64,000 bases of DNA, taken from positions 54,801,001 through 54,865,000 of the forward strand of contig JALMGJ010000006.1 in assembly GCA_023362775.1 (NCBI GenBank), read 5' to 3'. The position numbers and the translations under genes were made by a program. The stretch's first letter is position 1. Every line of letters begins with the position of its first letter. Source of the stretch: Charina bottae. Its lineage: Eukaryota > Chordata > Lepidosauria > Squamata > Charinaidae. Shown here in pieces: positions 1-10,302 of this stretch. The notes below the pieces were generated by a model. The model was given only the letters and a program-made list of their open reading frames with translations. It was not told the DNA's origin and did no database searches.

Positions 1-1654
1 CCACTTTCTCCCGCTGTGGCAGCAGCAACTCTTGCATTCAGCTTCCATTGGAAGTTGCTTGGGTTGGTTGCTGTCAAAAAAAGAAAGAAAAACAAAGCAA
101 AAAGTACCATCATTTTTAACCCATTGCCATTTTTTTTCTTATTTCTTATTTCTCAACTTTCATAACTGCTTTTATTTCTGTAGTAATGATCACAACTTTT
201 GAGAAATTAATGTATTCAGTTAAAATACCTTCCATAATTTTAAAATGATATGCAAAACTCCAAACAACTTGGAATTCAGCTAGCTAAGGTCCCCTTCTAT
301 CCAAAGCCAAAGAGAAGGCCTGGAAACTTGTCAGAGAATTTCAGTTATCTTTTTCATAATTGTTGAGAGTCAAGAAGTTCATGGGGGTTGGAGAAGAACA
401 AATTTCTCTTTAGCAGCCCCTACTTTCCCCCAAATACCAGTAACTCCAACCTTCCTTGCTTGTCAGAAGCATGTGAAGACAGTACTATTCCATCTTGCCT
501 TTGTCTGAAGTTGTAGATGCCATCTAAATATTTGATAGAACTATGCTTGTATTTTTTTAATTTAAATTATTGTGTTCTACTCTACCAGTTGCATTAGGAT
601 TGGAGTGGGTTAGAAATTGTTAAATCTCTCCCTCTATTTATCCATTCATTCAAAATGATAAGATAATGATGCTTGCAAGGACAGAATTCATCATAATTGT
701 TTTCATGTTTTATAAAGGACTAGAGCACTGATTTCTATGAAATACACTACACTAAATCTACTCACGAAGGTTTATTTTTCCAGCAAAGATTTATTACATT
801 ATATTCTGATGAAAAAAAAACCTATTTATAGTCATTTAAGTTTTTGCTTTGGTAGACAAGTCACAGACCAGAACTAAGGAACAAATCAATTGCAGAACTT
901 CAGCTGTCAAAGCAAAATGCATTAAAAAAATCATAACAGTAAGTCATCTTCTGTGTACCTTTTACAGATAAGTTTTCAAATGTAAAATCTAATACAAATT
1001 CATGGACCTTTATTGAGTGAATATCTTATTTAAGCATGAATAGATATTTCAAAATATGCATAAAATGTAGTTTATTCTAAATCTGACTCAGTTCTTGAAC
1101 ATTGTTACTAGTATAGTGGATTTTCTAAATCATTAGTAAATACTACAGGAGATTTTGCTTCATTGATAGGCATTGCCCAAACAATGGGAAGTACTGTGCT
1201 GAATTAAGTGCAATTGCAATTTTGGATTATTTCCAAAGTTTAATGATTTCTCAGCTCGTTTTATACTTGTTGGTTCATTGCAAAATTAAAGTTGGCGGAA
1301 TATTCTTTTTTATTTTTGGACTGTTAAAGTGCCAACAACAACAGTCTTTAGAGAAATGTAGAGTAATACGGTTCAGCACAATTATACCTCAAATTGCCCT
1401 TCCAAGCTGCTCAACTCCAACTTTGTGTGCCAGGCCAAAAATTAACAGTAAGTTGTGGCTGAGCATCAATGTAGGAAATTCCAGCATTTTCTGTCTTCAG
1501 CACTAAATCTTACGGCATTCATGAATAATTCTTGATAGCAGTTTGTAACTTTCAGCAGACCTAGGAAACTCCATTTTTTTAAAGGTGAACTTTCACTTCC
1601 ATTTCAATGCTATTGGCTCAGTTTCCAAATACACACAAAATTTAATATTTATAC
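1..1654. other. AT-rich DNA without a recognised gene
   Basis: No recognisable coding region, RNA gene or repeat family is visible here apart from a weak candidate exon at 856-938. Short open frames are AT-driven and show no codon structure or known motif. Confidence 0.6.
856..938 (+). other. Weak candidate 83-nt exon
   Basis: A T-rich tract ending in TTTGGTAG precedes position 856, and the segment ends at an ACA/GTAAGT donor at 938/939. Two of the three frames stay open across most of it; one ends in a TAA just before the donor. I do not recognise the encoded peptide. In AT-rich DNA this arrangement can arise by chance, so it is only a candidate. Confidence 0.15.
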
Positions 1655-1666
1655 CAACCATATAAT

Positions 1667-2057
1667 TGTGGAGTCCTTGGTGCTCTCCGAGCCTTGTTGT
1701 TTTCTTGCAGACATTTCATTGCCAGACTAGGCAACATCTTCAGTGTGAAAAGGGAGTGGGACTTGCTCTCTGTTTATATACCATGGCTTGTATACCTGCT
1801 TGTATTGGTGTGGGGCATTGTTATCTCCTTAGGAGTTAATCAAGGAACTATTAACTCAGTCAATCAACCAAGCAGCAAATAACAGCCCAATCAAGGAACT
1901 ACCAAGGAGAGAACAACACCCCCACCAACACAAGCAGGACAAGCCACGGTATATAAACAGAGAGTAAGTCCCACTCCCTGCAAGAAAACAACAAGGCTCA
2001 GAGAGCACCAAGGACTCCACAGTTCAACCCTGAGCTACAAATATTATCTTCGATTTG
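1667..2057. mobile_element. Palindromic retroelement fragment, probably Penelope-like, with 12-bp TSD
   Basis: The 391-bp insertion is flanked by perfect 12-bp direct repeats (CAACCATATAAT at 1655-1666 and 2058-2069). Inside, a left arm (about 1667-1840) is repeated in reverse complement by a right arm (about 1885-2023), so almost the whole element is one inverted repeat around a short AT-rich loop. Both arms contain TTGTTGTTTTCTTGCAG followed by a CCCACTCCC/GGGAGTGGG segment. The left arm carries 42 extra bases with a hammerhead-ribozyme-like core on the minus strand; the right arm lacks exactly that piece. A variable-length duplication indicates retrotransposition rather than a cut-and-paste transposon. 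Penelope-like elements are known for inverted terminal copies and hammerhead motifs, hence the assignment, which is inference. No reverse transcriptase or GIY-YIG coding remains. Confidence 0.65.
1700..1751 (-). ncRNA. Hammerhead-ribozyme-like motif in the left arm
   Basis: On the minus strand the core CTGAAGA (1743-1737) is followed by a 5-bp stem II (TTGCC 1734-1730 with GGCAA 1723-1719) closed by a 6-nt loop, then GAAA (1717-1714) and TGTC (1713-1710), the predicted cleavage site being after C1710. Stem I can form from TTTTC (1751-1747) with GAAAA (1704-1700) and from CA/TG next to the core, separated by an internal loop. There is one extra U after the core before stem II, and stem III is reduced to AUGU, probably once ACGU, which could pair only between two molecules. 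Minimal hammerheads with very short stem III are known from Penelope-like elements. Activity is untested and the copy looks partly decayed. Confidence 0.55.
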
Positions 2058-2149
2058 CAACCATATAATCTCAGAAGTTGAAAGAACATACAGAAAAAAG
2101 TCTAGATTGATTGACTGATTGATCTCCAAAAGCTCCATTTCCCCCCCAT

Positions 2150-2275
2150 AAAAATAACCCCAGGAAATAGATTAGGCTGAGAGACGGTGATTAGCCTAAA
2201 GTGAGTTTACGCAGTGACCTTTGTGGATGAGGGTGGACTTCAATCTGGGTCTCTGCAGTCTTAATGTCATCTTAT
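2150..2275 (-). repeat. Old tRNA-derived SINE remnant
   Basis: The run GGCTGAGAGACGGTGATTAG followed by a degraded AGTGACC...GACTTCAATCTGGGTCTC matches, on the minus strand, the body and tRNA-head region of a common amniote SINE layout (a better copy lies at 61005-61235). It is strongly diverged and has no clear ends. Confidence 0.45.
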
Positions 2276-2679
2276 TGCCAAGAAAATTAGATGAATGTGT
2301 CTGTTTAGTCACTTGGAGTCAAGATTAACATGAGGAAGTCTTTACCTTTTAAATATCAGATGATAATTATTGCATTTCCTGTGCACATTTTTAAAAACCA
2401 GAAATGGCTCTGTAGGAGCAGGATTAGTGTCGGGCACTTGTTATTGTGGTGAGGGAAAGGATTAAATTCCCCTTCTTCCCTGCCCCCTTTGGTGCCCAAT
2501 CTGCTATTGAGTATTTCCATTTTTGAAATTGTGCAGGTTAAATGTAATAATATTTCTAACTTCGCGTGGCATTTAGCTCTAAATTAATCTAAGGTATTTT
2601 TTTTGCAAAGAAAAAAAAAACCTCTATGATTTCATTATACTTGAGCTATACAGAAACTCAAGTTGAGCAGATTCTACAG

Positions 2680-2821
2680 CAGTCTTTCCTGAATTTGTTT
2701 AATCTGTTACATTAGCACTCCCATATTTACCAGAGTGGGTAATAGATGATAGATGTGCTGGCTGGGGGATTCTGGGAGTTGGGTCCACGTGTCTTAAAGT
2801 TGCCAAGGTTGAGAAAAACTG
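2680..2821. mobile_element. Short hAT MITE (142 bp)
   Basis: The left end CAGTCTTTCCTGAATTTG and the right end, which in reverse complement begins CAGTTTTTCTCAACCTTGG, form imperfect hAT-type inverted termini. The flanking 8-mers TTCTACAG (2672-2679) and GTCCACAG (2822-2829) match at 6 of 8 positions, as expected for a decayed 8-bp hAT duplication. The inner part (GGCTGGGGGATTCTGGGAG, TTAAAGTTGCCAAGG) belongs to a family that is very abundant in squamates. It is non-autonomous and codes for nothing. Confidence 0.7.
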
Positions 2822-3767
2822 GTCCACAGTGTTGACAGAAGGCTGGAAAGCTTCCCTAGAGTATAATTCTCTCAAAGTGAAGCAACTTTCAAAGTCTTGT
2901 GTGTTTCAGTATTACTTTGATGATGGAATCACTCTGCATTCAAGACTAGTTTGTAGAGGACTCTTGATATTGTTTCACCACACCTTGGAATTTATGTTTT
3001 GCTTTGGGCATTGCACAATTAAGTATTTAATATTCTGATTAGCTATTGTCAGCACTAAACCACTAATTACCCATGACAGAATGAATGGTAGATTAACATT
3101 TTTACTGTTAAAGAGTATCCAGTACTAATTGGATGATTAGCAATAAGAGAATTAAATGTTGATTTAATACTAATTGTAAGTTGCTTGAGCCAAACATTAT
3201 AAGTTTGAATTCAGCAAAATTTTGTGCATAGTATTGTATCAACCATAAGAAAGAAATAAGTATGAATATTGTCTTGTACTATATTTATCCACTTCTTTTC
3301 ATGGCCAGCCTTTCTTGCTTTCTGTTCTGTGCAGTTTCTCCATAAAATATTCTAATTCCAAGTTTTACAATGAAAATTTTATAGAATAAAACCTCTTGTG
3401 ACTAATTTGATCCAGGTATTTGGATCAAATGTACGTACCAATGTGCATTTTTTCCTCTGGTTCTAATGTTTAATGAATAACAAAGGATTCATTTTTTATT
3501 TGATTGGTGCTTGATCTCCTGTATTTTGGCATGAACTTATTTTAAGTTCGATTCTCCAAGGCAATTTTTTTCCATGATGTTGCCACTAAAATTGAATTGG
3601 CATTTATGCATTCACAGTGATGCAACCAGGAATTAGAATAATTAGTTGATGAAGCATCTGTATTTCTCTTAAGTTGAAGCAGGATCACCCTGGTAATACT
3701 TTTTTAAAATAAAAACATAAATATTTTTAAAAATATTGAAATTATGCCAACATACCATGCTTTAGGG
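2822..3767. other. AT-rich DNA, nothing recognised
   Basis: No gene, RNA gene or identifiable repeat family seen. Confidence 0.5.
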
Positions 3768-3855
3768 GAATATGAATATGAATATGAATATTATATATAT
3801 ATATATATATATACATACATACATACATACATACATACTTACTATATATATATAG
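3768..3855. repeat. Compound microsatellite (GAATAT)n (TA)n (CATA)n (TA)n
   Basis: Four short arrays follow each other without spacers: GAATAT, then TA, then about seven CATA units, then TA again. Confidence 0.95.
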
Positions 3856-4195
3856 TTTAAAAGCAGGTAAACATTTTTATAAATAAAATGAAGTAGATTT
3901 ACTACTGTGAGTTAAATAAATAATGGAAGTTTATTTTGTTCCACTATAAGTTCGCCATCATGTTTTGCACATTCTTATCAAATACACCCTTGTCCTGTTC
4001 CGACTAAGACCCAATACAGGAATTGGTGATATAACAATCTTTATTTACAGTAATATACACAATAATGCTTAAATAAGTGGATGGTCCTGTAGTGGCAACC
4101 TGCAGAAGACCTTTGTATTTCAAGGAGTTAGGTGGCATGTTTTGATTTTCCTCCCCCCCACACCTAGGAGATTAGAGTTTATTCTGAGTTATACT

Positions 4196-4735
4196 GATGT
4201 TTAATTGGCTTGTTTTTATTTCTGCTTGGCATGGGAGGGGGGAGAGAAGAAGAATATGCCCACTCCTCCCACAGCCCTCCAGAACATATCTTTGTTGGAA
4301 GTGGGGGGAGAGAAAACCCCGGACCACAGGAAGAATCCCAGTCAAGGTCAGTCTATTCAGCTTCAGTGCCACGGAAACTTGGTCACGGGGTTTGGGAACC
4401 AGGCTTTGATAAAAACCTTGGGATTGTCTTTGGAGTTTGGGAACTTTGATACAGGCTCAGGACACTGGGTGCTGTGGGACTCAACAGCCATTCCTTTTGG
4501 GGTTATTCTCTGCTATCTTAGCCAAGTTCCTGGTAGCAACAAGAGAATAAAGGTATCACCTTGTTTGGTATGTATGTATTTCTTTCTGTATGCTATGCTT
4601 GTTATGCTTTGTGTAATCTGTTTAAACTGTGTTTCTGTTTGACTTTGTTTGCTTAAGTTTATAATAAAGCTTTAAGTTTCTTTATCCACTGGTGTGCTAT
4701 TATCTCTGGATCAGAACCAATTGTTTGGGCCCCTG
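4196..4735 (+). repeat. Unclassified repeat, possibly an LTR ending in a poly(A)-signal region
   Basis: A moderately GC-rich block (purine-rich GGGAGGGGGGAGAGAAG start) runs into a T-rich segment with AATAAA at 4663-4668 and then a short U5-like tail, an arrangement typical of an LTR or a retroposed 3' end. I could not find TG...CA ends with a matching duplication or a second copy in the window, so the class is open. It contains short open frames in all plus frames but none with a recognisable domain. Confidence 0.3.
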
Positions 4736-4821
4736 ATCAAGGCTTGGACTCTTGGCAACACAAGTCCTTATGCGCGATTGTACTAGCCCGATGCCGGCTC
4801 AAGCGCAGGAAGCCACCACAT

Positions 4822-5101
4822 GGCGGCAAGACAAGTCTTTGCAATACAGTCTGTCACTGCAGCAAGGTAGGACTAGAATCCAGGGTCCGATGCGTCAGCA
4901 AGGCAAGGCTTAAAATCAAGCACCGGCACGGCAGCAAGGCAAGGCTGGAACTCTCGGTCCGGCATGGTGGCAATGCAAGGCTAGTTCTGGTGCAGCAGCA
5001 AGGCAGGGCTTGAGATCGATGTCTGGAGTGGCGGCAAGGCAAGGATCGAGGTCGCGGTCTGGAGCGGCAGCAAGGCAAGGCTTGGGAGCAGGGTCTGGTG
5101 C
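4822..5101. repeat. 36-bp minisatellite, about 8 units
   Basis: Units start at 4822, 4858, 4894, 4930, 4966 (28 bp, eight bases missing), 4994, 5030 and 5066. The conserved half of the unit is GGCAGCAAGGCAAGGCT; the other half varies and carries GGTCTGGAGC-like sequence. The array is GC-rich and CpG-bearing in an AT-rich neighbourhood. Because 36 is a multiple of 3, it keeps a 12-codon reading frame on the minus strand except across the short unit. Confidence 0.9.
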
Positions 5102-5410
5102 GGCGTCTCAAAGTGTTGGCATTGGGCGGTTAGAACGGTTGTCTCTGGCAACCTGTGCAGGCTTCGTAGCCTTTTTCTTTCGATTTTCCCGTTTGCGAGC
5201 GGGAGCCAATTGTGCCTCGCATTGCTCGGCCCGCCTTTCCAACCTCCTTTCTCACCCGCTGATAGGTGGAGGTGGTTCTTCCTCCCGACTTTCCCCAATC
5301 AGCGGCTCCAAATCTGATCCATTACCTGGTTTGAATTTCGCACCTTCCCAGCTCTTTCCCGCTTTTTCCATTACCGGCACGTCCTCCTCCGACTCGGACT
5401 CAGCCTCCAT
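4916..5410 (-). pseudogene. Degenerate reading frame: acidic N-terminus, basic middle, 12-residue repeats
   Basis: On the minus strand an ATG at 5410-5408 in good context (CAGGATGG) opens a frame with an acidic start (MEAESESEEDVPV), then a Pro/Glu-rich stretch. A TGA (5254-5252) interrupts it, after which the same frame continues into an Arg/Lys/Glu-rich segment (RRLERRAEQCEAQL), a second TGA (5110-5108), and then repeats of the form P-C-L-A-A-A-P-D-x-D-L-x encoded by the 36-bp minisatellite, until the frame is lost in the unit missing 8 bases. Staying in one frame through two stops and into the repeat suggests a former coding sequence. I do not recognise the protein; an N-terminal gag-like or ORF1-like region of a retroelement is one possibility, but there is no diagnostic motif. 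Confidence 0.35.
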
Positions 5411-5525
5411 CCTGACAACCCTGCAGTAGACCAGTATGGGGGAGCAGGGGAGGGAGGGGGAAGGGACCAGGGAAACAACAACTTGAGCTAGAAGAGAAAC
5501 TGGCAGAATGTGAAGAATTGAACTC

Positions 5526-5960
5526 TTGTCTATTTTTTTGATTGATTATGTGCCATCAAGTTGGTGTAGACTATTAGCAACAACACAAATAGATTTTCTC
5601 CATGATGATCTGTTTCTAAGCTGGTCTTTCAGGTCTTCCAATTGTGCGCTCATCACCATTATAACGGAGTCCATCCACCTTGCTGCTGGTCATCCTCTTT
5701 TTCTCTTTCTTTCCACCTTTTCCAGCAGTAGAGCCTTCTCCAGAGAGCTGGGTCTTTGTATAGTGTGTCCAAAGTAGGATAATCAGAGCCTAGTCATTTG
5801 TGCCTTGAGTGAGAACTCTGGGTTGATTTGTTCGATAATCCATTGGTTTGTTTTCTTGGCTGTCCACAGTATTCTCAGGCGTCTTCTCCAACACCAAAGT
5901 TCAAAGGCAATTTTCCAATTCTGCTTCTTCAAAGCCAATTGTCAATTTTACTTGGTTAAA
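5526..5960 (-). mobile_element. RTE-type LINE 3'-end fragment
   Basis: Read on the minus strand, the segment encodes, with stops, the C-terminal part of an RTE/Bov-B reverse transcriptase protein: RRRLRILWTAKKTNQW, then LSYFGHTIQRPSSLEKALL and KRKRG...ARWMDS, matching the layout at 56360-56671 and 39047-39483. It is 5' truncated. A 38-base piece of its 3' end (TGATTATGTGCCATCAAGTT) occurs again at about 6217-6253, inside otherwise unrelated DNA. Confidence 0.65.
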
Positions 5961-6354
5961 AAAAGGAAGAAACTAAGCTCCACCTTTTCATCTTTTAAAT
6001 TTTTTCAGCTTTAAAGCAAAACAAAGAGACCAGCCTTTCACCAATCACTAGTGAAAAAAATTATACACACACACACCCCAACATTTCATTGGTCCACTAT
6101 AGGAATTTCCATTTTGAAGGGAACAGGCAGTATGAAATGGCTATTTGCCCACAGTAAAATTAAGTGCAGCAGGCAGCACCATTTGTGCCAGAACTCTTGT
6201 CTATTTTTTATTGATTGATTATGTGCCATCAAGTTGGTGTGGACTATTAGCGCCATTTATGCCAAAACTCTTGTCTAGTCAGAAAATGTTACTTTTCACA
6301 TACAGCAAAAAGACAGATGGAGGTTGCCTTCACAGGAGGCTGGTGGTAGACTGG

Positions 6355-6725
6355 TGTCAGAGTACGGCAGACCTCTGTCATTCAGCCAGACAGCTATGTG
6401 GATTAAGGGCAGCAAGAAACCGACGCGAAACAGACAACAGCGCAGAAAGGAGAACTGCCCGCAACGACGCGTGAACCCGAACTCCACATCTTCGGGAACG
6501 ACTGTCTGAGCACCCTGGTGATTGACACTACCCGTGTCGGCAAAGGTGGACAATGGGGAGGGGAATGTTTACATGTACTATACCATGCCATGCCTGCTCA
6601 TTCAAGTCTTTGTTCATGTTAAGCCTTCATGCACCGGAATAAACCCATTTGCTTCTTAGAAATCGCGTGTCTGTGGTTTACTCAAGAGAAAGGGGTTTGA
6701 GGGCATCGGAGAGGAGCACCTTACA
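6355..6725 (+). mobile_element. Solo LTR, 371 bp, 5-bp TSD
   Basis: The element begins TGTCAG and ends TTACA (TGT...ACA), and is flanked by the perfect 5-bp repeat ACTGG (6350-6354 and 6726-6730). An AATAAA lies near 6640, about 85 bp before the end, as expected for R-U5. No internal retroviral sequence follows, so this is the product of LTR-LTR recombination. It is unrelated to the other LTRs in the window as far as I can see. Family is not identified. Confidence 0.8.
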
Positions 6726-6944
6726 ACTGGGGACATGCATCATACATTCCTCTCTCTGAGAGATGGTTAGTGGGCTATAGTCCGACTGTAGCAGAACATG
6801 CAGAGGAGCCGAGAGAGAATCAAGAGTGGGTATAAGAGGTGTTTAGATTAGCAGAGCAAAAGTGTTATTTTAGATGGAGGCGAGCATATATAGTGAATTT
6901 TAATAAAGAAAAGTTCTACAATCTTCAGTTAGCAGTTGCTAGTT

Positions 6945-7052
6945 AATTAATATCAAATTTTATGGTTTTAATGGTTTTGTTTATTGTGCTGTTTTTATAA
7001 TTTGTTTATTGTTTTGTGGTTGTTTTAATTATGTGAGCCGCCCAGAGTCATA
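6945..7052 (+). mobile_element. L2/CR1-type LINE 3' end fragment
   Basis: A T/G-rich 3' UTR-like run ends in GTGAGCCGCCCAGAGTCA, the hallmark shared by the 3' ends of the L2 copies at 53680 and (minus strand) 27340. Only the terminal ~100 bp are present. Confidence 0.6.
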
Positions 7053-9049
7053 CATGCATTCAGTGTATTCAGATGTCCTTGAATTGGAAAACTTAAAAAA
7101 TACAAGGATATAATTTCTACTTTTAAAAATTTTGCACATAGGAGATATGTAATATTTATAATACACATTTTGATGTAGTGTTTATGTGTCATAACTGCTA
7201 GATGACCAGCTATTATCATGTAGCCAGCTCGTTTGTGCTACAAAATACATATACGGTGTTTGGCAAATTATAGTAGCTTTCAATAATGTATGTTAGCTAT
7301 CCCGACTAAATCCTTATCTAAAACTCAGTTGTTATCAACTGATAAAAGGAAGTTACTTACACTTTAATGCACTTTTGAATAAATAGAAAAACTGAAATTA
7401 ATGTTTTTTTGTCCAATTAAAAATGTAAATAAACAAATAAATAAACAAAAATACACAGACCAAAATGTGCCTGGCCACTGGATTAGCCAAAATTGCTTGC
7501 AAAAGTGCACATTATTACCAAATTAAAGCAGAAAAATATTTATAGGCAAATTGAGCATCACCATGCATACCATTTTCAAGGGAACTTCAGAAAAGAACAA
7601 CTTAAAATGGATGGAGAAATGGGATGAGCCGAATGGAAAATGGAAGACGTGAGAAACCGAGACACACTAAAATTCAGAGATTTGTTCAGCTGTGGTTGAA
7701 GGACAGTTTGAAACTGCTTATGGAGTTGAGTTGGTTCTGCTTTCCCTGATCATTCTCCCCCCTAAGGTAGAGGTTATCCAATCCTTTAATGTCCACATGA
7801 GGGCAGTATACCATAGATAATTCCAGACATGGTACTGGAGATTTAGCTTAAATCCTCCTTAAAAGTAGTCTTTTCATAAATCCAGGATATTCTGCCAGTA
7901 TTCTATGATTTGAACCATTTATATCAAATTCCTTTCAATCCATCAGGACAGGCCCTGAATAAGTGAGTCTATAGTGCCTGCAAGTGGCAAGCTTTTTGAA
8001 AGTCTTCACTGCAATAGGAGGAGTTAATTGCTGGGCAGTTCAAAGGATGATTAATATCCCCAGAATGAAGAAGCTGGGCTAGGTTTTGCTTGCACCTATT
8101 CATTAAGGCAATGAGATGGCACAACGACACTTCTCTTTGATAGAGGCCAAAGGCTACTTTGTCTTCTGGCAGAAATAGCCACCTTCTCTTTTCTCCACAA
8201 TACAATACACTTTCTGGCTATATCATTGCCTCTTGCAACTATTGTCACAATTCCAGGATGAAAGGAACAAGCAACATAAATAGATTAAATGGCCATTCTG
8301 CTCCACAGGTTTTTTTTGTTTTTTTTTAAAAACTGCATTGTAAGAGTTTTATCAAAGCTAACAAGAAAAATCAGAAAGGAGGTTTTCAATGGAAGAAGTC
8401 GGTAATGAGAGACACTATGAAAACTAGAGCAGTTTTGTTTGAGTTTCCAGTCTAATAAATCATATTAATTAAAAAAAAGATGTTCAATCTTCTGCTAATA
8501 TCAAGCCTACATTTTCTGAGTACAAAGCTCTTTAGAAGCCAGGGAAGATAAATTAAGCAGCTAAGCTAGGAAAAGCTAGGGAGAAACAGTGGAGAGCAAT
8601 CCTAATCACTCAGAGTGACTAACAATTCAATAAATCATCTTATCTAGTTTGACCTCGGTGGCATCATCTGCAGAAATATCAGCCTGATCTGCATGGGCTT
8701 TGCTGAGCGGCAGGCAAGCAGGGGGACAAAAAGAAAAAAGAATCATTATTCTTTTAATTCCAGAGCTGGAGAAGTAGTTGGGACTTGGGATGATACTGCA
8801 CCTGTCTATCTTTGGTGAAGGATGAATTTCACCCTCCCTGAAACCTTGCTTCTTTAAATAAGGGCCCATTTTATTTTATTATTTATTTATTTCTACTCAT
8901 TTAATACAATTTACTGGTTGCCAGACTCCAAACAAAAATAAATAACCCAATCAAAACAAAGAGAGTGTTATGTGGATTTGTGTGGATTTTTGACCACTGA
9001 AAAGCCAGAGAAAGCCTGATCTCGCAGGCTCTATTCAACTGTTATTATC
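7053..9049. other. Unique-looking DNA, nothing recognised
   Basis: About 2 kb without a coding region, RNA gene or repeat family that I can name; an A/T-rich (TTTA)n-like patch occurs near 8873-8895. Confidence 0.5.
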
Positions 9050-9061
9050 CAAACCATGATA

Positions 9062-9397
9062 GTAAAGGTAAAGGTTCCCCCCGCACATTTGTGCAGTCGT
9101 GTCCGACTCTAGGGGCCGGTGCTCATCTCCATTTGTTAGCCAAAGAGCCAGCGTTTTCCGAAGACGCTTCCACGGTCATGAGGCCGCATCATGCACACGG
9201 AACGCTGTTACCATCCTACCGAAGTGGTACCTATTCATCTACTTGCATTTGCATGCTTTCGAATTGCTAGGTTGGCAAGAGCTGGAGCTAGTGCGGGAGC
9301 TCACTCCATCACGCGGGGCTAGGGATTCGAACCTCTGAACTTGCGATCTTCCGATTGACAAGCCTGGCATCTTACCCGCTGAGCCACCATGCCCCTT
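9062..9397 (-). mobile_element. tRNA-derived SINE, full length, 12-bp TSD
   Basis: On the minus strand the element starts with a tRNA-like head (TGGCTCAGCGGGTAAGATGC with A-box; B-box GGTTCGAATCCC), followed by the family body (AGCAATTCGAAAGCATGCAA, GCACCGGCCCCTAGAGTCGG) and a tail ending in ACCTTTACCTTTACT. Perfect direct repeats CCAAACCATGAT flank it (9050-9061 and 9398-9409). The GAGTCGGACACGACTG motif near the 3' end resembles the Bov-B LINE 3' end, which would supply the reverse transcriptase. Four more copies lie at 10303, 24531, 25921 and 35931. Confidence 0.92.
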
Positions 9398-9409
9398 CCA
9401 AACCATGAT

Positions 9410-10289
9410 GTTTTGATGTTTTTTGCAAATATACTGCTAATAACAAATTTCTTCTAGGAGCACCTGAAAGAGGAAGGAACTTATTTAGTATTCTTAAAAC
9501 AACTGAACTGTTTTTCAGGTTAAGTTATGGTACCCATTAATTTCAACAGGCATGTGTCCATCCTATTAGTCATATTTCCTACCTTCAGCTTCAATATGGA
9601 AGCATTCAGTTTTGAAGGGGGGGGGAACCATATTCTTATCAGTTATGCATTCATTCAAACTGCCAGATTCATCACCACAAATATTAAAGAGGAGGAAATT
9701 ATTGTAGTAGAACCAAGCTAATAATTTTTAGAGCTCCCCTGTTTCTAAGGTTGTATAGAATGATTTTGGTTGCCTTGAGAACCATACCTGTTTTCTAAAG
9801 AGTTTAAGGAAACAGGGATGTTGAAAAGAATGCTAAGCATTTTGGTACTTCAGGAACTGAAACACCTACATACACACTCATCTGATTTGATCTCTTTCTC
9901 TCCTGTTTCAGGTCTGCTGCTTGTCAGGGACGATTAATGTTACTGATTGCCCAGTAAGTTGGGCTGTATATTTTATGAAATATCTTACTTATCTTTTGAA
10001 AATACTTGCATTTATTTCCTCATTGGATTGCAATTAGATTAAAGTAATGAAGGTCAAAGATGAGTTCTTTGCTTTAGTAAGCTAATGCATTCATTTTAAT
10101 CAAAACAATCAATGTATAAAAAAAGTATGTGAAGTTTTTCACCTGCCACATTTTTTTTTTCTTGTGCTTTCTGCTACTTCAATGTTCGATCATCCCTTTT
10201 TCAGTTTGATACTGCATGGGAATAAAAACAATAAACTGATCATTTATGAGATCTTTGTTCCGTAGCACATTTTTATTTGATGAGTTTTG
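9410..10289. other. Unique DNA between two SINEs
   Basis: No repeat recognised. Contains the candidate microexon at 9912-9953. Confidence 0.5.
9912..9953 (+). other. Candidate 42-nt microexon
   Basis: A long pyrimidine tract ending TCTCTTTCTCTCCTGTTTCAG directly precedes position 9912, and CCA/GTAAGT follows at 9953/9954; both are close to consensus splice sites. The enclosed 42 nt are divisible by three and open in two frames (one reads VCCLSGTINVTDCP). I cannot match the peptide to a known protein. This could be a symmetric microexon of a large gene spanning the window, or chance. Confidence 0.3.
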
Positions 10290-10302
10290 TATGCCAATCC
10301 AA

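Noticed and set aside
4196..5430. A full LTR retrotransposon with leader and gag
   Set aside because: No matching second LTR, no convincing primer-binding site and no gag, protease or polymerase motif.
9062..9397. tRNA gene calls at SINE heads
   Set aside because: A- and B-boxes are present but no cloverleaf with paired acceptor stem is complete; these are SINE promoters.
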